Shown: positions 1 to 10,835 of the stretch, one piece after another
How the letters are laid out: each line of letters begins with the position of its first letter
Position numbering within the stretch: position 1 is the stretch's first letter
DNA from: Styela clava
Lineage: Eukaryota > Chordata > Ascidiacea > Stolidobranchia > Styelidae
Direction: 5' to 3'
Assembly: GCF_964204865.1 (NCBI RefSeq)
Contig: NC_135255.1
Span: 10,445,135 to 10,509,134, forward strand
Length of the DNA: 64,000 bases
Translations under genes and position numbers: made by a program
Notes under the pieces: generated by a model
Told to the model about the DNA's origin: nothing
Database searches by the model: none
Seen by the model: only the letters and a program-made list of their open reading frames with translations

Positions 1-60
1 GTTTGAAAACGTATTACTTAGTTTGTAAAACTCTAAAAGTTAATATGAATATTTAAAAAC

Positions 61-1262
61 CTTGAAGGAAGCCCAGAATGTCATCATCATCACTGTTAAC
101 AATATTAGCAAGGTGACTGTATTCTAAAGTTTTCCTATTATCTTCTTTATAATAAGCCTGCGCAGTCAAGTATGTGACAAAGAGTTCCTGGAAAAGGGAA
201 TGAATAAATATTAGAATCAGAGTCATACTTTTAAAGGAGTAACTTAAAATCTAAGATATCTACTATTAGATTGTATAACATAACATGATGGAAGAAATCA
301 GAGTCATACTTTTAAAGGAGTAACTTAAAATCTAAGATATCTACTATTAGATTGTATAACATAACATGATGAAAGACCAGCAGGTAAAAGAGTTTTCAGG
401 CAAGTCTCACTGTTTAGTGCAGCAAATAGAAAGTAAAGTTTACAAAAAATAAATGAGCTGAAGTTTGGAGACTCATAGATACATTGCGAATCGCAAAACT
501 TTTGCAGGTAAAATATTGATATGCCAGAGCTGGGAAGCGGAAACAAATTCAGATTTTTTAATAGCTCGAACAAAGCTAGGAGTCAAAAAAACTTAATAAT
601 ATTTTACAATATTTCATAGAAATTGGCATATATGCAATACACAAATCATCAGCATAAAATACCATATATGAATCATTGTGAAGTCATAATTGATAGAATG
701 AACCCTCTCTCAACCAATACCAGGAAGTTCAAACCTGTTTGAACTGTTGCATCAAATACAGCAATTATGACCATACACTTAAATGGCATCATTGTTTTAT
801 AGCAGATTGCCCCACTGATATCTTAATAAGCAATGGCAGAACAGTACAAGGTGTTGTGTAACAATATATGATCATCCTTAAACTAAAATGAAAAGAATTA
901 GCAAAATATATAAAAAATTATTAGAACGTTCATAATCTTATTATCTTGACATTAAATTATACCTTCAGTTTGTCAATACAACATTGGACATTCAAATGTA
1001 CCCCAATACGATAGGAATTGTAACTAGGCATATGACAGCCAAATTTTAACATCTCAGGAATACCGTACGGCACACAGTTGTACTAAAATGTTGTATCAGT
1101 TATTAAAACTATAAAAAATAGAAACTAACTTACAGCAGCTTTAGACATACAAAATGCAGCATCAATGCCAATGTTTTCAACATCAGGTGAACTTTTCATT
1201 ATTGTTTTGATTTTACTCAATGGTAGACGAACTAAGTCTTTGCTGGGTGATGTCATAGACAT
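61..1262 (-). CDS. CHRAC1: CHRAC1-like histone-fold subunit (partial, 2 exons)
   Basis: Exon 1 is complement(1134..1262) and exon 2 is complement(61..187); the gene continues off the left edge. Exon 1 opens with MSMTSPSKDLVRLPLSKIKT, with an in-frame TAG 15 bases upstream, then gives IMKSSPDVENIGIDAAF. The human protein has LPLSRIRVIMKSSPEV in the same place. Exon 2 gives ELFVTYLTAQAYY and then TLEYSHLANIV, matching the second half of the histone fold (human ATELFVQ and LTYSDLAN). Both junctions are GT/AG and phase-consistent; exon 2 ends in phase 1 at a weak donor (CAAG|GTTTTT). In animals CHRAC1 pairs with POLE3 as a histone-fold dimer in the CHRAC (ISWI) remodelling complex in the nucleus. 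The identification rests on the conserved fold core; the acidic tail is outside the window. Confidence 0.88.
188..1133 (-). other. CHRAC1 intron 1
   Basis: AT-rich intron of 946 bases with donor GTAAGT at 1133..1128 and acceptor CAG at 190..188 (minus strand). It contains an 81-bp tandem duplication next to the acceptor. No coding or RNA signal was seen. Confidence 0.75.
215..376. repeat. 81-bp tandem duplication
   Basis: Two adjacent copies of about 81 bp starting at 215 and 296. They are almost identical, differing near the end (ATGATGGAA versus ATGATGAAA). Such identity suggests a recent duplication within the CHRAC1 intron. Confidence 0.85.
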
Positions 1263-2220
1263 TATGTTTTTATCAGACTATAGAATACATGAATATTAAA
1301 ATAAATTTTGATTACAATATATAAATATTTGATGCAAAATTCAACAAAAATATTTTGGCATAAGGTACAATGTACAAATAATAAGTCATCATTATTGATT
1401 ACAAACACATCCAATTGTGAGATTTCATTTACAAACAACGAAACAAGTATGTTCTATATTAATAATGAATTGTCACAAGGTTATTAAACACAGTTATTAG
1501 ATATTTGCACCCAGAAATATATAAAGGAATTTCAAAAAATTATGTTGGGTAAAATTGTAAGCCCATATGGCTGTTGTGCAATTTGAAAGAATTGGCAGCA
1601 AGTGATATAAATAAATATACTTCAGATAAGGCTTTCAAAATCTGGATTATCATAAGTATCATGCAAAATTCTTAGTCATATTTTAATAAAAACGTCAGTC
1701 AAAGTAATAATTTTCCTGTGGTTGGAAATTTGGAATATTAGATTCATAATGGTATAAAGTCAAATCAATTGAAGAGTTCTTAATTAACGTCTATAAAATA
1801 GGTCAGGAATACATCAAAGTCTACACTCTACATTATCAAAATTTGGTTTCAACAGTTGATCAGAGTTGATTGAGTAGAACTCAATCTGGAAGACAATGTA
1901 AAAAAATGTTTCCACTTTGATTCAAAATCAACTGTTTTTTCAACTCTGAGACAGGAATCGATTGCACATCTCCTATGACTCCAGAGCCTTTATGTGAACG
2001 ATTTGTGTATTGTAATAATTGATGCAAAACTTTACAGAAATGCAAGTTAATGTATCACACATAAATATAATATAGAAGCTAAATTTTGGCAGCAGTATGC
2101 ATAAAAAGTCTATTGCAATTAACTTGATAATGATAACATTGCAAGTGAAATACACATGTGAATAGTGAGCTAGTTGAAAATTACCTAATACAGTGATTAA
2201 TAATGAAACCTGATTTTACA
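1263..2220. other. Intergenic, AT-rich
   Basis: Between the CHRAC1 start and the 3' end of the nucleotidyltransferase gene. Only short non-coding open frames are present and no recognisable element was seen. Confidence 0.5.
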
Positions 2221-3021
2221 TTATTTACAAAAATAGTCATTGCATTCTTCATATGACTGCAAACCACCAACATCAAATCTACCAGATATCTGGTAACTGT
2301 GGATATTACAGTTTGCGATGAGGTATTTAATAAGATGGCCAGTTGCATCTTTCTCCTTCAATGGTGAATGTTTTCTCTCATCGAGAAACTGCTTAATGAA
2401 AGAACTACAATCAGAGGAAAGAAGATAGAAACATGGGCAAGCAAGTCTTGATTTTGTTTCACAAGGCTGTGGTTTCTCAATCAAACTTTTGACTTTTCCA
2501 TTTTGGTCAACTTCCAAGATGCCATATTTTGTCGTTTCATCTTCTTTGCATGTGTATGTTGTAACCAAACCACAATTTTTGGTATTAGATTTTAAATCGT
2601 TAAATTTCGATACAAATTTCTTCATATCAAAATCATTATAAAATAAAGTATCACCACCAATGATTAATACATCATCATTCTCCAATTTAAATTCTTCAAT
2701 AGCAAAGTTGATACTTGCAACGGCTCCCAACCTATCTTCATTACACGTTGTACCATCATTTAATACAGACAAGCAAGAATCATATTCCTTAACAAGTTTT
2801 TGAAATTGTGAATAAAAACGAGAATTTGTAGTCATATAAAAATGTTCAAATTCACCATTTTCTGCTAAAGAATCCATCCAATGAGCAATAAGTGGTCTGC
2901 CTCCGATAGGAAGCATAGCTTTAGCCACTCCAAGAAGATCTTTATGTTCCTTGCTGTTCAGTAAATCCCTTTCCAATCTAGTTCCATATCCAGCACATAA
3001 GAATATAACTTTAATTCCCAT
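2221..3021 (-). CDS. Sugar-phosphate nucleotidyltransferase-like protein
   Basis: A 266-residue protein in one exon. The start chosen is the ATG at 3021 (MGIKVIFLCAGYGTRL); the frame continues two codons upstream only through a TTG. The N-terminus has the Rossmann-like signature of NTP transferases: FLCAGYGTRL (glycine-rich G-x-G-T-R), then KAMLPIGGRPLIAHW, then LIIGGDTLF (metal-binding Asp of the GD motif), then SLIEKP. This is the order seen in glucose-1-phosphate nucleotidylyltransferases and related enzymes, which join a sugar 1-phosphate to an NTP and release pyrophosphate. The length suits a stand-alone catalytic domain; no left-handed beta-helix or hexapeptide acyltransferase part follows. 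Substrate and nucleotide cannot be read from the sequence. No signal peptide is visible, so it is probably cytosolic. It lacks introns, unlike most genes in the window. Confidence 0.8.
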   Translation of the reverse strand: MGIKVIFLCAGYGTRLERDLLNSKEHKDLLGVAKAMLPIGGRPLIAHWMDSLAENGEFEHFYMTTNSRFYSQFQKLVKEYDSCLSVLNDGTTCNEDRLGAVASINFAIEEFKLENDDVLIIGGDTLFYNDFDMKKFVSKFNDLKSNTKNCGLVTTYTCKEDETTKYGILEVDQNGKVKSLIEKPQPCETKSRLACPCFYLLSSDCSSFIKQFLDERKHSPLKEKDATGHLIKYLIANCNIHSYQISGRFDVGGLQSYEECNDYFCK

Positions 3022-3805
3022 GCTCAATGTTTAGTTATATAATTTTTCAATCTAGAACGAAAGTGCAATAATTTGAAATGACAACAGAGTAAATAATGTT
3101 AAACAATAATATATCATATATCACAATTATGAAGATTCAATTTTACATGAAATATTGTAAAACACATAACAAATTTGTGACTTGATCTTAAGACATTGCA
3201 AATAAGTAAACATCAAGCCAGAAATCCCCTTTTACAATATGGTCCTTCTTATTCTGAATTGTTAGTTGGATGATGCAGCCATCATGCAGCCTCAAGTGGC
3301 ATAAATCAGGATCTTATGGTCAATTATCAATAATATTAAATTACTGAAATTCTGAGTAACACATTCGTTTTGGAAAAGAGGACTTTAGGTCCCTGAGTTC
3401 TTTGGGCATTCTCATTTTTAATGTAATGGTGTACAACCTTTATACACCACCAATTCGTGAACACTAGATATATGACAGGCTTAACTGAAGCCAGAGAGAA
3501 AAGTTTCAAGCTTACAGACTGAATTACCTACATTAGCATCATTACAAATGAACTCAATAGCCCAAGTTAACACTTGTCTGGGTTCTCATTTCTTCTCTAA
3601 TAATATTGTGTAACTAATTTAAAACAATGCTAGTCTTGATGCAGGCACAAATTCATTTATAAAGTGAAAAACAATAGCAAATGCTTCACTACCAATAATT
3701 TGAATAAAAAAAATATATTCTTGGTTTTTTACACTTGGGTGCTAATTATATAGCATATGTTTCATTTCACCATAGAAATAGGGTTTATAGTATCTTAACA
3801 CAATA

Positions 3806-4198
3806 TACCGTATTTGCTCGTTTAATAGCCCGGGCGCTTTTTTTTAAACATACTCACTAACCGGGCCTTCATTCAAACCGGCCCTTATTCAAGCAGGGGC
3901 GCTTGTTATTTTTAAAGTAAAATTACACACAAAAATACCGGTAGATAAGATCGATCGTTACAATAATTAATACCGTATATTGTCATTTCCAGTTCTCAAG
4001 TATGATTTAAACGAGAATAATGAAAATTTTGACTTTTTCTACGCACCGCAGGTACAAATCCGCAAAAAAAAAAAAAACTTTTACACCGGGCGGGTATTCA
4101 AGCACCGGCCCTTATTTATTTTCATGTCCTGTTCTCACGGGCGCCTATTCAAACGGGCCCTTAATCAAGACCGGGCGTTAAAACGAGCATTTACAGTA
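3806..4198. mobile_element. MITE-like element, GC-rich inverted termini
   Basis: The left end reads TACCGTATTTGCTCGTTTAA. The right end is its imperfect reverse complement (TTAAAACGAGCATTTACAGTA). The interior repeats short GC-rich motifs (CCGGGCGC, CGGCCCTTATTCAAGC) in both orientations, against AT-rich surroundings. No transposase is encoded, so this is a non-autonomous DNA element; the superfamily is not assigned. Confidence 0.65.
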
Positions 4199-4368
4199 AT
4201 TACCTACTTTAAATATGGGAGAGAAATATATATCAAGTTTTTATACATGATATAAGAAATACTTTCAAATCTCCACCATTTTTGAGTTCAAAAAAGAGAC
4301 TGAATTACTTGGTAATTTGATAGAAAAAGTTGACTCTCCTAAAACAAAGATGAAATAGGAAATAGGAT

Positions 4369-4670
4369 CAAGGCTTTTCAAACTGGGGATCCAAACCCCC
4401 CGTTGGGTCGTAAAGTGGCTCAATTAGGGTCGATGTAAAATCTTTTCGACAATAAACAAAACTACACTAAAACAAAATATCGATCAAATTTGGACCTAGT
4501 ACCGGGACCCACCATCACCGAAATGGAGCTGAGATTCGATCTATTGTGCGACAATATACAAGCCCATCTGTGTTTTTTTTTTAATTTTCTGTTTTATTTT
4601 AGTTCTTGCGGGTCACCAAAAATTTGGCCGTGTCAAGTGGGTAGTGATGAAAAAAGTTTGAAAATCACTA
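4369..4670. mobile_element. hAT-type non-autonomous element
   Basis: The left end CAAGGCTTTTCAAACTGGGG faces the right end AAAAAGTTTGAAAATCACTA, the usual hAT-like pair of ends. The flanking 8-mers AATAGGAT and AATTAGAT match at 6 of 8 positions, as expected of an old 8-bp target duplication. About 302 bp, no coding capacity. Confidence 0.5.
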
Positions 4671-5854
4671 AATTAGATAATGGACATAGTACAGAATAAT
4701 TACATCCTTGAACAGAGTTTTGAGATTCATTGTATTACTATGAAAAAACAGATCTTGGGTAATTTTACAATATATTTGAACTTTATCAGCCATGTATACA
4801 ACAACAGTGGAATAACAGTAGGGGAATATCAAGCAAAAAACAACAAGTTTATATAAAAGAAAATTACAATTGTAAATAAGATAGAATATTAATAGTAAAT
4901 ACACATTAAATAGTAAATACACAAATAGTAAAATTCCGCATGCCCACATAAAATGAATGAAAGCTACATAATAGGTTGAAATAATTTACCAATTTATAGT
5001 ACACTAACTGGGGTGCAGCAGCATTTTCGTATAAAATGTCGTAAGATGCCAGAGCAGTCACAGTGGCTGATTAGGGCTTCTAGTTGATTCATTATAAAGT
5101 TCTACATATCCACTAACCTTTTACAAAAATATTCAATGGATATTTGGCTGTAAAGCAAAGTTTAGATTCAGAATAACACATGATGAAGCTGGCAATAGGA
5201 CACTGAAGTGCGTAAAACTTTTCATTCCCTATTTGTAATAACCAATTAAAATCACTGTGACAAATTTCAGAAACATTAGCGATGCTTAAAAAAGCACATA
5301 AAAAAGCACCATAAAGCACACTGGTTTGACGCTCATTACAGTTAATGGTCGGACATTGTAAACTGTTATTATGAATCATGGCATGATTTCACCAGAAACT
5401 GGCATAACTCAATAGAAATAACCTACCGTAATATGAATTCTTACTTGATTTACTATTTTATCATAATGGTTAAAATGACACAAACCAAGGCAGTACAACC
5501 ACATAAGAGTATATTATATGATAATCATGTTTCCCTAAATTATTAAGTTTAATAATATTGATAAATTTTTATGATATCTTCCATTGCAAAAAGAAATAAA
5601 TATTGCAAGATATAGAAAAATAAAAACAAAAAGTGGACCACCGTTGACAATTGACAAAACATGAATGTTTGTACAACACCAGGCTTCAATTTGACAGGAA
5701 AAATAGAAATGTTTATTCATTGGCTACTAGTAATAAAGACCATTCATGTTCATATAGAGTTTTATGGCCTAGGCTATCTATTCTTTCAGACTCAAAGCTC
5801 CCAAAGATAATCATTATGAAATAAATTCACAATTCGACCATATTCACAGTAAAT

Positions 5855-8800
5855 TCAAGGTGCCTTTTTATTAAATGTAGTGGGAAATTTTGAAGTAATT
5901 GTATTTGGAAATGAGGGACCATTGGTTGACGTTGGTGACAACGTAGGGCTTTGACCAGTTGAATCTTTATTTCTTGATGACGTCAATGTAGAAAAGGTCT
6001 TATGAAGCCAGGTGTTCTTAGATGACTGAAGATCTTTTAATGCACTAACAAGTTGGTGTTCCAGATCCTGAACTTTACATTCGGACTCTACTTTTGAAAG
6101 TTTAGTTTGAGCTAATTCTAACTCGAGGTTTCTAATTTGTTGCTTGAAAGCTTCTTTTTCATTCTCCGCAGCCTGTAATATATCATTTTCTAGTGGTTCT
6201 GGGTTTGTAGCATTTTCTATTCTCATTGATTTTGCTTTATCCAGTTCACGTTTGTGTTGATTTTGCATTTGTTCAATCCTTATACTAAGTTGCGAAGTAA
6301 TGGTTTTATAATCATTTATGATTGTTGATTTTTTCGATATTTCAGTTTCTTGTCGTTCCATTTCACGTCGACACAATTCTTTTGCTTGTTTCGTTTCATT
6401 TAGAAGATGTTGATTCTCATCGGTAAGTTCTTTAACTCGTTCTCTTGATTTTCTTAGTTCATCGACAGATATTGTGAGATCATATTGCAGACTTTCAGCA
6501 TGTTTCATTGTTTTCTGTAACTGTGTCTCTAGTGTGATCTTTGTTGTTATTAGCTCATCAGCTATTTCATCATTTTCACTTTCTAATCTCATATTTGCTT
6601 CCATTAATCGTCGATTGTCTCGTTCGATAATTGCATGTGCGTCACCTTGTATCAACTTTTCTTGCATGTTTTCATACTCTTTATTGTATTTTTTGAGTTT
6701 TTTGAAATTGACTTTTATTGTGGTTGTTGTTTGAACAAGCTGGGTCGTATTTTCATCTAATCTATATTTTTTTGGTAGTGAAACTCTGAAATATTTCAAA
6801 ACGCCTTCGAAATCGTGAGTTAAAAGGTCTTGCCGACAGCATTTCAGCAAACTGAGAGCAACTTTGAAAATCACAATTTCCCCTTCACTTAGAAACAAGT
6901 CAATAATTCTATACACAGTACTCAATGGAAATTTTGCTGTGAACAAAGTCAAGAACCATTGGCTTGAATACATGTGAGCTTCAATTTGCAACTGTTTAAA
7001 ATGATCATATAAATCAGGCATTAAATCTTCAATTGCTCTTTCAAGTTGATAGAATTTCACATGAAGTGTTTCAAAACCATTTTTGAATAGCTCTCTCATT
7101 TTGTAGTCATACATTATTTTACAAAGGACCCCAAATGCTTGTTCTTCAGGCATATGCAGCAATAACGCAGCAGCCAGGAATGATAATCCTTGACAATATC
7201 CAACTTCCGTGTCATATAACGAGTATGCTTTGCTTATTTTATAGAGCGAATCCTGTCCCAAGCCACCTGTTTCCTTGAAAAAATCATGGGCTGGGAAGGT
7301 GCGATGTATATCACGCTGAATAACAGCTTCTTGAGGCGAATCTTTTGAAATCAAAATGCGATAATTTTCTAACATAGTATCATTATCGTAGCAGCCAGCA
7401 AGAAGTTGCCAAACTTCCCCACGTAAAGCATTTGGAACTCCTTTTCTAACAAGTTGTTTTAAGCCAGTTGGTCTCTGCTTGAAATCCGCTCTCCATCGCT
7501 GTAGCACATCTCCCCAATCAGTTAATACATGCTCTGAGTAATCAGGCACAACCTCTCCTGATCCACTTAAAAGAGGTTCATCTGTGTCATCATCATCTTC
7601 TTCATCTCGGTGTGACGTTGAGCTAAGTGTTGGACTTCCAACATCAATATGACCCATTGAATAGCCTGGGGTTCCTGGTGTAGTCCCTTGTGCAAGACGT
7701 TGTAATCTTTTTGTCTTGGTCTCAAGACTTACAATCCCATATAATTGCTTTGACAATCTTTTATCTTGCACTTCTTTCAAACGCAAATAAAATGTTTCTT
7801 GTAAAACTTTTTTGCCATAATACCAAAATTTGTCATTTTGTGGAAAGACACGAGCCTTAGTTTCTAATAAAAATCGCAATGGCTCTTGAATTTCCTGCAC
7901 AACTAAGTCCACAGCAACACTAATGAAAACTCTGGTGCCTTTCTGAGTCTCCTCATTTAAAAGAGAAAAATGTGAATGGGTCGGATCCCAAGATCCGCTG
8001 ATAATATGAGAAGCGATAACTGCTCCACTTTCTGAATTTCCAGATCCAGTTTTCATTGATTCCATATCAAGTAAATGCATATCACTGTGACGAACATTTC
8101 GACCTGGTGCGATCAACAACCCGAAACATCGTTCAATGGTTAGTTCAACATTTGATGTTTGAGTTACAGACATTACAACGAGTTTATCAACATTTTTTCG
8201 AAGTTTAAAACATGACGAAGCTTTATCCCAAGGAACATTGGCATAACCTCCTTTTAAATCATTTTCTCGAATTTCTAATGTAACATTAAAACAAAACACA
8301 GAATCATCAAAATCCATGGATGGATCATCAACACTGGACATAGAATGGGACTGAGGAAACACTTCCGATGGTTTCTTACTGTCCAAAGACTCGGTTGAAT
8401 TTTTAGGAATGCTACGAAATGCAAGCTCAAAACTATACAGAACTTTTTTCACTGCATCAGGCAATTCACATCGAAATACGTGACATTGAAATATTCCCGA
8501 TTTTTTGTGAGCTTCTGTGAAAGCAAAACAGTCTCTTTCTGGCTCTGAATCCAGACCACGAACACAAAATAATATTTTATAAATCTCAAAATGGGCAATT
8601 TCTCCAGAGCCAGTGGGATCCAAAAGTCTCACAATACCATTAGCAACATTAGGAACAGATAAAACAACATCAATAAGCTTACTTGGTGATTTGTCGCCAT
8701 GACCAGTCTCATTTTCTGGTGACATCTGCTGATTTCGTAAAATTTTGATTGTACGCAAGGCTTCAGCTTCACTGCGCGGAGCATTGACTGAAGCGCATCC

Positions 8801-9055
8801 CAGATAATTAATTCCATGAAACAGTATACAATCTTCATCGAGGTAGGACTCTTTTTCAGAACGCTCTTGCTCTTGTTCAATCTCATGGGTATCAGTATGC
8901 CTGTGTGAATTTTCGGGGGTGTCTTCCTTTGATAATGGCTGATCTTCCTGATTTATTTCCGTTCTTAAAAGCAAATTTTTCGGCCGAACTTGACCTTTAT
9001 CTTGATCCTGTTGTTCTTCCAAAACATCGTTAGATGTATCAGTAGCGTTTTCCAT
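5855..9055 (-). CDS. RABGAP1: Rab GTPase-activating protein 1 (GAPCenA), intronless
   Basis: 1066 residues in one exon, against 1069 in human RABGAP1. Domains in order: acidic N-terminus; PTB domain about 82-215 (GINYLGCASVNAPRSEAEAL, DCFAFTEA, HVFRCE); the conserved middle region about 250-430 (ERCFGLLIAPGRNVR, SDMHLLD, EPLRFLLETK); DDDDTDEPLLSGSGEV at about 487-502; TBC domain about 530-760; C-terminal coiled coil about 785-1010 (NRRLMEANMRLESEND, LELAQTKL). Both TBC catalytic fingers are present: IQRDIHRTFPAHDFF with Arg585, and GYCQG with Gln622. The family stimulates GTP hydrolysis by Rabs (Rab6 and others) at the Golgi and centrosome. The start is the ATG at 9055, following a non-coding run. 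Absence of any intron is unusual for this gene. Confidence 0.97.
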   Translation of the reverse strand: MENATDTSNDVLEEQQDQDKGQVRPKNLLLRTEINQEDQPLSKEDTPENSHRHTDTHEIEQEQERSEKESYLDEDCILFHGINYLGCASVNAPRSEAEALRTIKILRNQQMSPENETGHGDKSPSKLIDVVLSVPNVANGIVRLLDPTGSGEIAHFEIYKILFCVRGLDSEPERDCFAFTEAHKKSGIFQCHVFRCELPDAVKKVLYSFELAFRSIPKNSTESLDSKKPSEVFPQSHSMSSVDDPSMDFDDSVFCFNVTLEIRENDLKGGYANVPWDKASSCFKLRKNVDKLVVMSVTQTSNVELTIERCFGLLIAPGRNVRHSDMHLLDMESMKTGSGNSESGAVIASHIISGSWDPTHSHFSLLNEETQKGTRVFISVAVDLVVQEIQEPLRFLLETKARVFPQNDKFWYYGKKVLQETFYLRLKEVQDKRLSKQLYGIVSLETKTKRLQRLAQGTTPGTPGYSMGHIDVGSPTLSSTSHRDEEDDDDTDEPLLSGSGEVVPDYSEHVLTDWGDVLQRWRADFKQRPTGLKQLVRKGVPNALRGEVWQLLAGCYDNDTMLENYRILISKDSPQEAVIQRDIHRTFPAHDFFKETGGLGQDSLYKISKAYSLYDTEVGYCQGLSFLAAALLLHMPEEQAFGVLCKIMYDYKMRELFKNGFETLHVKFYQLERAIEDLMPDLYDHFKQLQIEAHMYSSQWFLTLFTAKFPLSTVYRIIDLFLSEGEIVIFKVALSLLKCCRQDLLTHDFEGVLKYFRVSLPKKYRLDENTTQLVQTTTTIKVNFKKLKKYNKEYENMQEKLIQGDAHAIIERDNRRLMEANMRLESENDEIADELITTKITLETQLQKTMKHAESLQYDLTISVDELRKSRERVKELTDENQHLLNETKQAKELCRREMERQETEISKKSTIINDYKTITSQLSIRIEQMQNQHKRELDKAKSMRIENATNPEPLENDILQAAENEKEAFKQQIRNLELELAQTKLSKVESECKVQDLEHQLVSALKDLQSSKNTWLHKTFSTLTSSRNKDSTGQSPTLSPTSTNGPSFPNTITSKFPTTFNKKAP

Positions 9056-9780
9056 AACGATTCCTTTTTAATATCATGTCAAACTACCGGTAACGTTGGG
9101 CGACAAAGGCAGCGAAAACGGAACGACGAGATCGCAATTCGCAATCACTGAGGTAACTTGTAGAATCACATCGCAGAATATCGATTTCTGGTGGTGGGAG
9201 TCTAGTTTAGGTTTAAATTTAGTCAGGTATAAGATTTTTAGATAAATATCTGTGACAATCGGTCGATTATGCTTTTTGTTTTATATCAACGCGTAGCCTA
9301 CAAGATAAATTATAGTTATGATTTTCAATATTTTTTATCAGATAATTACATGACCAAAGCATAGAACCTTGGGTGTCGCTGCTAGATAACCAGCTTTGGT
9401 TCCCCGCGCTTCCCTTCTCCATTAAAATTTGAATTTAACATTATTTCTTTGAACTTTGCATGTTATTTTCTTACTGGATAGAAAAAATAAACTTGACTAT
9501 GAACACCTACACTAAAATGCATTGAACATAACTGTTTTTAAATAAAGAATGTTTCTTTCTCCTTGTCTCCGTAAAAATTAGGAAGGAACTAATTAGGAAT
9601 AGCCCACCCAGGCCATGTGAGTATATGTTGAATCTTTTTTGATGTTTTGATTGCCATTTGCCAGTTTTGAGATAAATTTCATAAATTAAATAAATACCGT
9701 AATGATTAGCTTGCCTTCGAACGAGTTTCTGATTGGTAACGTCAATTAAAAAACGAGTTAGAAAGGACCTGTGACCAGAC

Positions 9781-9845
9781 AGAGAGAGAGAGAGAGAATT
9801 TTTATTGTTTCGTCAAACCAGAAAACACATACAATATATATGTAT
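9781..9845 (-). repeat. Possible retroposon 3' tail with microsatellite
   Basis: Read on the minus strand, the sequence ends in an A-rich segment followed by (CT)n, as many CR1/L2-type LINEs and SINEs end in a short tandem tail. No reverse transcriptase remnant is visible beside it, so the assignment is weak. Confidence 0.3.
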
Positions 9846-10404
9846 ATTGGGTGGTAACGATATGGGTGGGTGGTAACGATACGACCAGTAACAGTCATCT
9901 GAGTCGGTTACCAACCAAAGCAAGCACACGAATAAATAAATTAATAACACAGGTTCTGTAATATTACACTCTCAGGATATACATATGGAAAAAAAAAACT
10001 ATATATACTATGTAAAAAAAATGATATCTGATTAGAGATGAGAAAAATTTCTAATCGGGATTAGAAAGTTATTCAAATAAATTTTAAATAGAGAAGAGCA
10101 AAAAATAAGAATTCCATACCAAATTTAATATTATTTATTATATTAATTTACACTTTCAATCTGTTCCGAATCTTCTTTTGGTAAAACACATGGTAAAATA
10201 TAAGGAATAAGATCACAGGGAAATTGAAAGTTCTATGAGTGACAATAATGTGTTGTGTGAAGAAAACCATAGATTGAGATATGAATTATAGGCATAATAG
10301 TAATACAACTTTATATTTTCAATTCATTAGGGCGAAGCAAAAAACCAGGATGCATATGGAACTTCTGCGAGATTAACACATTACTACGCAGAACAGGTAT
10401 TAAG

Positions 10405-10409
10405 ATGGG
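10405..10409 (+). repeat. 5-bp target duplication, left copy
   Basis: ATGGG directly precedes the 5' LTR and recurs directly after the 3' LTR at 15127-15131. This marks the integration site. Confidence 0.9.
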
Positions 10410-10695
10410 TGTAGTGTTCATGGTCCGATGGTCATGAATTGCATGATTGATTTAGTCCTGCGCGATATAAATGCGCAAGGATACATGCCAAGGGGAGCAG
10501 AAGGACATTGACGGCGTGGCTGGTGCTGGTTCTATTGTATGGTGTTATTCGCTGTTTATTAAGTTGTATCAGTTACTTTTGTGCATACTGAATTGTAGCA
10601 GTAAAAGCCTCTTATTGTGTGTGCAAATATCGTGTGTTGCCTTGGGGAAAGCTTAGCAAGATAGATAACATTGAAGATAGAGGCGGGACACTACA
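10410..10695 (+). repeat. 5' LTR (286 bp)
   Basis: Starts TGTAGTGTTC and ends GACACTACA, giving the TG...CA termini. It contains a TATA-like ATATAAAT near 10467. It is identical to the 3' LTR except for an extra GC in CTGCGCGATATAAATG. Confidence 0.96.
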
Positions 10696-10697
10696 AC

Positions 10698-10715
10698 TGG
10701 CGACGAGGATATTGG
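10698..10715 (+). other. Primer-binding site candidate
   Basis: TGGCGACGAGGATATTGG begins two bases after the 5' LTR, with the TGG expected to pair with the CCA end of a tRNA. The tRNA was not identified. Confidence 0.6.
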
Positions 10716-10835
10716 AAGATATCGAATTACAATTGGCGAAGACCTGCTGGACTTGGACGATAAAGGAAATCGTTGGTAACTTTTTTGATTGAAACAGATC
10801 TATTCTATATAGCAGGAATATAGCCATCCAAGATC

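Larger units (their letters stand above)
3022..5854. other. Intergenic region with small DNA elements
   Basis: No gene is recognised here. It holds two short inverted-repeat elements (3806-4198 and 4369-4670) and otherwise AT-rich DNA. TTTATT at about 5710 would be a poly(A) signal for RABGAP1 on the minus strand. Confidence 0.5.
9056..10409. other. RABGAP1 upstream region
   Basis: Presumed 5' UTR and promoter side of RABGAP1, with a TACCGGTA palindrome at 9085. A GA microsatellite at 9781-9795 adjoins sequence that looks, on the minus strand, like the tail of a retroposon (AATAAAAATTCTCTCTCTC). TGGTAACGATA is repeated at 9852 and 9872. No gene was found. Confidence 0.45.

Noticed and set aside
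6474-8886. Open frames on the opposite strand or other frames within RABGAP1 (6474-6734, 8629-8886)
   Set aside because: Shadows of a strongly conserved coding frame; no family resemblance.
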